The notes under the pieces are model-generated. The model worked only from the letters and a program-made list of their open reading frames with translations, was not told the origin of the DNA and searched no databases. A stretch of 19,959 bases of DNA, taken from Sphingomonadales bacterium UBA7471 (GTDB taxonomy: Bacteria; Pseudomonadota; Alphaproteobacteria; Sphingomonadales; Sphingomonadaceae). Position numbers and translations under genes: made by a program. The stretch is taken from positions 13,774 through 33,732 of the forward strand of contig DLOZ01000003.1 in NCBI GenBank assembly GCA_002479765.1, in the 5' to 3' direction. Every line of letters begins with the position of its first letter. Within the stretch, counting starts at the first letter, position 1. Of the stretch, positions 15,624-19,959 are shown piece after piece.

Positions 15624-16157
15624 ATGACAAGACCGGGTCGTAAGCTACGCGCGTTTGGGGCGTTGGGGCTATTGCCGTTGCTGCTTGCGGCGGGAGAGGG
15701 AAGCTGTCTGCTGTGCGCAGGCGGCGATGCGCCAACTGCATTAACCGAAACCGAACGCAGCGTTCCGCTTTCCATCGAAATCATAACGAAACTGGACTTT
15801 AGCCGTGCAGCCTTGCCCGCTTCGGGGGGCGGCCAAATCGAACTGGATCCGCAAAGCGGCAACAAACGCGTTGTCGGCGGAATGATCGACTTGGGCGGAG
15901 CAGCATTGGCAGGAACCGCTATCGTCACCGGTGAGCCCGGCCGCATTGTTCGTATCGATATGCCCACCAGCGCGCGTATGACATCGGCCGCAGGCGGCGT
16001 TGTCGAAATCATTGGCTTACGCACCAGCCTGATAGGCGCGCCAAGGCTTGATTCCACAGGGCGGCTGGAATTTTCCTTCGGGGGCACGTTGGTTGTGCGG
16101 GGGAATGTGTCGGGCACATTCCGCACGCGCATTCCCATTACTGCGCAATATCAGTAA
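15624..16157 (+). CDS. Small exported DUF4402 protein
   Basis: A 177-residue protein of the DUF4402 family, whose function is unknown. The N-terminus (MTRPGRKLRAFGALGLLPLL, then LAAGEGSC) looks like a signal peptide. Downstream is a beta-rich, glycine-rich domain with the usual DUF4402 features: LDFSRAALP, a GG-rich turn and IVTGEPGRIVRIDMP in the middle, and a terminal LEFSFGGTLVV segment. A CLLC pair (Cys28, Cys31) sits near the predicted cleavage region. The open frame extends upstream through msrB in antisense, so that part is ignored. ATG 15624 or GTG 15615 could start it; neither has a strong ribosome site. Related proteins often appear as surface or pilus-like subunits, but no usher or chaperone genes are nearby. 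Its stop abuts that of holA. Confidence 0.75.
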   Translation: MTRPGRKLRAFGALGLLPLLLAAGEGSCLLCAGGDAPTALTETERSVPLSIEIITKLDFSRAALPASGGGQIELDPQSGNKRVVGGMIDLGGAALAGTAIVTGEPGRIVRIDMPTSARMTSAAGGVVEIIGLRTSLIGAPRLDSTGRLEFSFGGTLVVRGNVSGTFRTRIPITAQYQ

Positions 16158-17180
16158 TCAGCCGCGGCGCGATGCGGCACGCGCAATGCGGACAAGCTCT
16201 TCTTCCAAGATCGTATCAGCCAGTCCATCGCGGACATGCATAAGCTTGGACTCCACCTCAAGCAGATGGCTGTTCAACCCCGCAAGCCGCACCGATGGCC
16301 ATCGCGCAAGTTGTTGTGCGTAGCTGTCTGCGTCTTTCCAGAATATTGACCGGGTCGCCTTTACAACGGCGCCGGGGTTCGAACCATTGTCGACCTTTGC
16401 GCGCATAGCCGCGAGCAATGTCACCCGCCGCTGCATCGCGCGGATGATGCGGATGGCATCCACCCCCATATCGCGCGCGGCGACAAGTTCACGCCCCGTC
16501 CCGCGCAAATCGCCGCCCATGACCTGATGGATCAGGCCATTGATATTTTCCTCGCCCGTTTCCGCGGACAAGGCTTCGAATATGGGGACTTCCACGGTCG
16601 CGGGACGTTGCGGCGATGAATCATAATATAAGGACAGCTTTTCGATTTCAGCCTGCCCCAGTTTCCGGTCCTGACCCGTGTAGCGCGCAATCCGCGCTGC
16701 CAGCGGCCGGTCAATCTTCAGCCCCATCGTGGCTGCGTACGCCATCACGGCGGCTGCGGCATCGCCTTCCTCTGGCATGTAACAAATATGCACCATCGCG
16801 CGGGGGTGGGCCTCGACAAGCTTGCGTAACTTGCTGGCCTTGGTCAGATTGCCTGCGGTCGCGATCACCGGATTGGCGTCGCCTTCAAGGGCGAGCAGAT
16901 TTTCGACGGCAGCAACGCCTTCTTCCCGGCGGAAGTTCAGCCGGATGTGCCGCTTATCACCAAATAGCGAAAGCGCGGACGCCTCGTCCGCCAGAAGTGC
17001 GGGGTCATTGCGAATACGGTCGCTGTCGATATCGATCCGTTCCGAACCCGTCAGCGCGGCGGACATTTGCGATGCGATGTCGGCGGCCGCCGATTCATCC
17101 TGTCCGAAAATGAAAAACAGCCGGATTTCGGGACGTGTGCCAATGGCACTTATAAAGCTGCGTTCTTTGGCGTTGCTCAT
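16158..17180 (-). CDS. holA: DNA polymerase III delta subunit
   Basis: The 340-residue delta subunit of the replicative clamp loader, which opens the sliding-clamp ring. It has the divergent HolA layout: an N-terminal RecD-like ATPase fold without a functional Walker A (EIRLFFIFGQDES, residues about 18-30, where a P-loop would be) and a middle segment with ATAGNLTKASKLRKLVEAHP. A helical C-terminal collar domain follows (for example INGLIHQVMGGDLRGTGREL and DAIRIIRAMQRRVTLLAAM). Length fits the family. The start ATG 17180 overlaps the lptE stop in ATGA, so translation is coupled to lptE. The identification rests on overall pattern and position in the leuS-lptE-holA cluster, which is widespread in Gram-negatives. 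Confidence 0.9.
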   Translation of the reverse strand: MSNAKERSFISAIGTRPEIRLFFIFGQDESAAADIASQMSAALTGSERIDIDSDRIRNDPALLADEASALSLFGDKRHIRLNFRREEGVAAVENLLALEGDANPVIATAGNLTKASKLRKLVEAHPRAMVHICYMPEEGDAAAAVMAYAATMGLKIDRPLAARIARYTGQDRKLGQAEIEKLSLYYDSSPQRPATVEVPIFEALSAETGEENINGLIHQVMGGDLRGTGRELVAARDMGVDAIRIIRAMQRRVTLLAAMRAKVDNGSNPGAVVKATRSIFWKDADSYAQQLARWPSVRLAGLNSHLLEVESKLMHVRDGLADTILEEELVRIARAASRRG

Positions 17181-17665
17181 TCGCCGCGAGCGTAGATCGA
17201 AAGCCGGGTGACAATCTGATCCGCAACCTTCTGCGTCAGATTTTCCAGCGCGCTGTTTTCGCCAGCGATGGTGGCATATTCCGAACCGGCGACGTCGATA
17301 CCTGCGTCTGACCCCGCGGTTGCATCAAGCACGGTTTCACCAGTAGCGATCGAGATCAGCTGATAGCGTGCGCGCAATGTGCGCCGTTCACGCGTGACCG
17401 TATCGTCGGCACGCACGCCAAAGCCTTCAATCCGGTCATCAAGTGTGACGACCAGGCGGAACTGGGCGGCGTTGCTGTCTTGGGCGCCCAATCGGTCTGT
17501 TAATGCATTGCGCATCAACCAACCATTTTTTCCTTCGATCGGCGCGACCGATACCGAACCCAGCGTGGTTGCCACCGCGCCCCTTGATCCACCGCTGTAC
17601 AAAGGCTGCAATCCGCATGCGGACAGCATCAAAGCGAGTAAGATGGGGACGATGAAACGGTTCAT
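17177..17665 (-). CDS. lptE: LPS-assembly lipoprotein LptE
   Basis: A 162-residue outer-membrane lipoprotein that plugs the LptD barrel and helps deliver lipopolysaccharide to the cell surface. The signal peptide MNRFIVPILLALMLSAC ends in lipobox LSAC with the acylated Cys at residue 17, followed by the family-typical GLQPLYSGG. The rest has alternating strands and helices with low sequence conservation (LGSVSVAPIEG, RTLRARYQLIS), as usual for LptE. It sits between leuS and holA with four-base ATGA overlaps on both sides, the classical setting of this gene (formerly rlpB). The start ATG 17665 lies inside the end of leuS. Confidence 0.9.
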   Translation of the reverse strand: MNRFIVPILLALMLSACGLQPLYSGGSRGAVATTLGSVSVAPIEGKNGWLMRNALTDRLGAQDSNAAQFRLVVTLDDRIEGFGVRADDTVTRERRTLRARYQLISIATGETVLDATAGSDAGIDVAGSEYATIAGENSALENLTQKVADQIVTRLSIYARGE

Positions 17666-19959
17666 AGGACGATATTGACCAACCTATCGGGCACGACGAT
17701 GATTTTCCGGATATCGGCACCGTCAATGGCATGCTGAACCTTTTGGCTGGCAAGCGCAAGCGCCTCCACTTCGGCTTGGGGTAGTCCCTTTGCAACGGTC
17801 AGCGTATCACGCAGCTTGCCCTTCACCTGAATAGCGATGGTCACTTCGTCTTCGACCAGCAGGTCGGGGTTGACCTGCGGCCAAGGTGCGTCGGCGATAA
17901 GGCCGCCGCCTGATGCTGCGCCAAGCTGCGTCCATGCTTCTTCGGCCAAATGCGGAACCATCGGCGCGGACAATGTGACGATTGTTCGGATGGCTGTATC
18001 GCGGCTTGCCGAAGGCGCTGCCTTTTCAATGGCATTGGTAAGGTCGTAGATTTTTGCGACCGCCTTGTTGAACGCGAGCGCTTCGATGTCTGTGCCGACG
18101 CCGGCAATGATCTGGTGCGTTTTGCGGTCTAGCGCCTTGTCGGCACCTTCGGCGCCGCTGACCTGACTTGTAAGACGCCAAAGGCGCTGCACAAAGCGCC
18201 AGCAACCCTCAATCCCCGCTTCGGACCATTCTAGATCGCGTTCGGGCGGGCTGTCGGACAGCATGAACCAGCGCACGGCATCAGCGCCATATTGGTCGAC
18301 AATATCGTCGGGATCGACGACATTCTTTTTGGATTTGGACATCTTTTCGATGCGGCCAGCGACCGCAGGGGCACCGCTGTCGATGATGGTCCAAATGTCA
18401 CCTTCACGACGCACCTGATCAGGGCTCAGCCATGTTCCATTGGCATCCTGATAGGTTTGGTGCGTCACCATGCCTTGCGTAAACAAAGACGCGAACGGCT
18501 CTTTAACGTCGATCATGCCGATATGGCTGAGCGCACGCGTCCAGAAACGGGCGTAGAGCAAATGCAAAATCGCGTGCTCGACACCGCCAATATATTGGTC
18601 AACCGGCAGCCATTTTTCCGCCGCCGCACGGTCAAAGGGCTTGTCATGCGGTTGGCTTGCAAAGCGGATGAAGTACCAACTTGAGTCGACAAAAGTATCA
18701 AGCGTGTCGGTTTCGCGGCGCGCCTCTTGATGACATTTGGGGCAGTCGACCTTGCTCCAGGTCGGGTGACGATCGAGCGGGTTACCGGGGATGTCAAAGC
18801 TTACGTCTTCGGGCAATTTTACCGGCAACTGGTCATACGGCACGGGGACTGCGCCACATGCCTGACAATGGATGATCGGGATTGGCGTGCCCCAATAACG
18901 CTGGCGAGAAACGCCCCAGTCGCGCAGGCGATATTGCGTTTGGCCTTGGCCCCAGCCTTCTTTCTCGGCCTTTGCGATCACATCCGCCTTCGCCTGATCG
19001 ACGGTCATGCCGTTCATCCAGTGCGAATTCACGATGAGGCCGGGGTTGGTGTAGGCGACATTTCCTTCAAAATGGCTGTCGGTCACATCGCCATCGGCCA
19101 CGACGCGGGTAACGGGCAAATGATATTTGCGCGCGAAATCAAGGTCGCGTTGGTCATGTGCCGGGCAGCCAAAGACCGCGCCCGTGCCGTAATCCATCAA
19201 GACGAAATTGGCGACATAAACGGGCAAGTGCCAGCTTGGGTCCAGCGGGTGCTCGACGGTCAGCCCTGTATTGAAGCCAAGCTTTTCAGCGGTTTCAATA
19301 TCGGCCGCTGTCGTTCCACCTTTGCGGCATTCCGCTATAAAATCCTGCAAATCAGGCGCGTTGGCCGCCAGCTTTTGCGCGACCGGATGGTCGGCGGCAA
19401 TGGCAATAAAGCTCGCGCCGAACATGGTATCGGGGCGCGTTGTAAACACATCAATGCCATCGTCACCGCCCGGAAAGCGGAACCGGCATTTCAAACCTTG
19501 TGATTTGCCAATCCAGTTTTCCTGCATCAACCGCACCTTGTCGGGCCATTGGTCAAGCGACCCAAGGCCAACAAGCAATTCTTCGGCAAAGTCGGTAATT
19601 TTCAAAAACCACTGGCTCAGCTTGCGGCGCTCAACAGGCGCACCCGATCGCCAACCCTTGCCGTCGATCACTTGCTCATTGGCGAGCACCGTCATGTCGA
19701 CAGGGTCCCAGTTCACGGCCGATTCTTTGCGATACACGAGCCCCGCGGCATACAGCTTCAGGAACAATGCCTGTTCATGGCCATAATATTCGGGCTCACA
19801 GGTCGCGAGTTCGCGGGTCCAGTCAATCGCAAAGCCAAGCCGTTTCAGCTGCGCCTTCATGTTCGCAATATTGTCGCGCGTCCAACTGCCGGGGTGGACC
19901 TTTTTCTCCATCGCCGCATTTTCCGCTGGCATGCCAAAGGCGTCCCAGCCCATGGGGTG
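17662..19959 (-). CDS. leuS: Leucyl-tRNA synthetase (N-terminus cut by right edge)
   Basis: Leucyl-tRNA synthetase, charging tRNA-Leu with leucine in the cytoplasm. 765 residues are visible; the N-terminal part with the HIGH motif lies beyond the edge, and the frame is open to 19959 (HPMGWDAFGMPAENAA). The editing domain carries the TTRPDTMFGAS segment, and zinc-binding CxxC pairs occur in HCQACG and DCPKCH. LDTFVDSSWYF precedes the catalytic core, and the KMSKS signature (EKMSKSKKNVVDPDDI) is encoded at 18331-18345. The C-terminus ends in the family-typical VPDRLVNIVL. It is the first visible gene of a leuS-lptE-holA operon and overlaps lptE by four bases. No frameshift or truncation is seen. 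Confidence 0.97.
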   Translation of the reverse strand, partial: HPMGWDAFGMPAENAAMEKKVHPGSWTRDNIANMKAQLKRLGFAIDWTRELATCEPEYYGHEQALFLKLYAAGLVYRKESAVNWDPVDMTVLANEQVIDGKGWRSGAPVERRKLSQWFLKITDFAEELLVGLGSLDQWPDKVRLMQENWIGKSQGLKCRFRFPGGDDGIDVFTTRPDTMFGASFIAIAADHPVAQKLAANAPDLQDFIAECRKGGTTAADIETAEKLGFNTGLTVEHPLDPSWHLPVYVANFVLMDYGTGAVFGCPAHDQRDLDFARKYHLPVTRVVADGDVTDSHFEGNVAYTNPGLIVNSHWMNGMTVDQAKADVIAKAEKEGWGQGQTQYRLRDWGVSRQRYWGTPIPIIHCQACGAVPVPYDQLPVKLPEDVSFDIPGNPLDRHPTWSKVDCPKCHQEARRETDTLDTFVDSSWYFIRFASQPHDKPFDRAAAEKWLPVDQYIGGVEHAILHLLYARFWTRALSHIGMIDVKEPFASLFTQGMVTHQTYQDANGTWLSPDQVRREGDIWTIIDSGAPAVAGRIEKMSKSKKNVVDPDDIVDQYGADAVRWFMLSDSPPERDLEWSEAGIEGCWRFVQRLWRLTSQVSGAEGADKALDRKTHQIIAGVGTDIEALAFNKAVAKIYDLTNAIEKAAPSASRDTAIRTIVTLSAPMVPHLAEEAWTQLGAASGGGLIADAPWPQVNPDLLVEDEVTIAIQVKGKLRDTLTVAKGLPQAEVEALALASQKVQHAIDGADIRKIIVVPDRLVNIVL

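Noticed and set aside
18727..19503. 258-codon plus-strand frame inside leuS
   Set aside because: It is antisense to a conserved synthetase core with no start context or family motif.
1..19959. Mobile element, CRISPR array, defence island or biosynthetic cluster
   Set aside because: No transposase, integrase, repeat array, tRNA-linked attachment site or foreign-looking gene block was found on either strand; all genes are core or envelope functions.

Overview
The window is a stretch of ordinary chromosomal DNA from an alphaproteobacterium, most likely a member of the Sphingomonadales (Sphingopyxis/Sphingorhabdus-like). This rests on moderately high GC, the gene families present (ZapE next to malate dehydrogenase, a DUF4402 protein, a leuS-lptE-holA cluster, an N-terminally extended RibA) and protein style. 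The genus is an inference and was not tested. There are 17 protein-coding genes, two of them cut by the window edges. I see no insertion sequence, phage gene, CRISPR array, tRNA or rRNA.

Left block (1-5602, all minus strand), in transcription order: a CNNM/CorC-type membrane protein, sdhB, a PaaI-type thioesterase, zapE, an exported M20 metallopeptidase and mdh (cut by the left edge). sdhB to the M20 gene are tightly packed and probably one operon; mdh follows after a 147-base gap. The block joins two TCA-cycle enzymes with a division-linked ATPase. sdhCDA do not stand upstream of sdhB, where one would expect them.

Middle block (5603-13046): an OmpA-like lipoprotein gene converges on a UbiH-type ubiquinone hydroxylase gene. 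That gene is divergent from ftsK, which is followed by lolA. After lolA comes a 286-base gap with a chain of hairpins ending in a textbook Rho-independent terminator, the best candidate here for an undescribed RNA. Then come xth and ribA, which overlap by four bases (ribA starts at TTG). The N-terminal half of RibA looks like a decayed DHBP synthase domain. A terminator follows ribA.

Right block (13047-19959): a bifunctional penicillin-binding protein and msrB (minus strand, msrB first), a divergent small exported DUF4402 protein, and then holA, lptE and leuS on the minus strand. leuS is transcribed first, each junction is a four-base ATGA overlap, and leuS is cut by the right edge.

The genes are mainly envelope and housekeeping functions: peptidoglycan synthesis, lipoprotein and LPS transport (LolA, LptE), chromosome segregation (FtsK), DNA repair and replication (Xth, HolA), riboflavin and ubiquinone synthesis, and methionine sulfoxide repair. 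I found no clear novel multi-gene system. The points most worth a second look are the lolA-xth RNA candidate, the RibA fusion, the isolated sdhB and the ftsK promoter/start arrangement.
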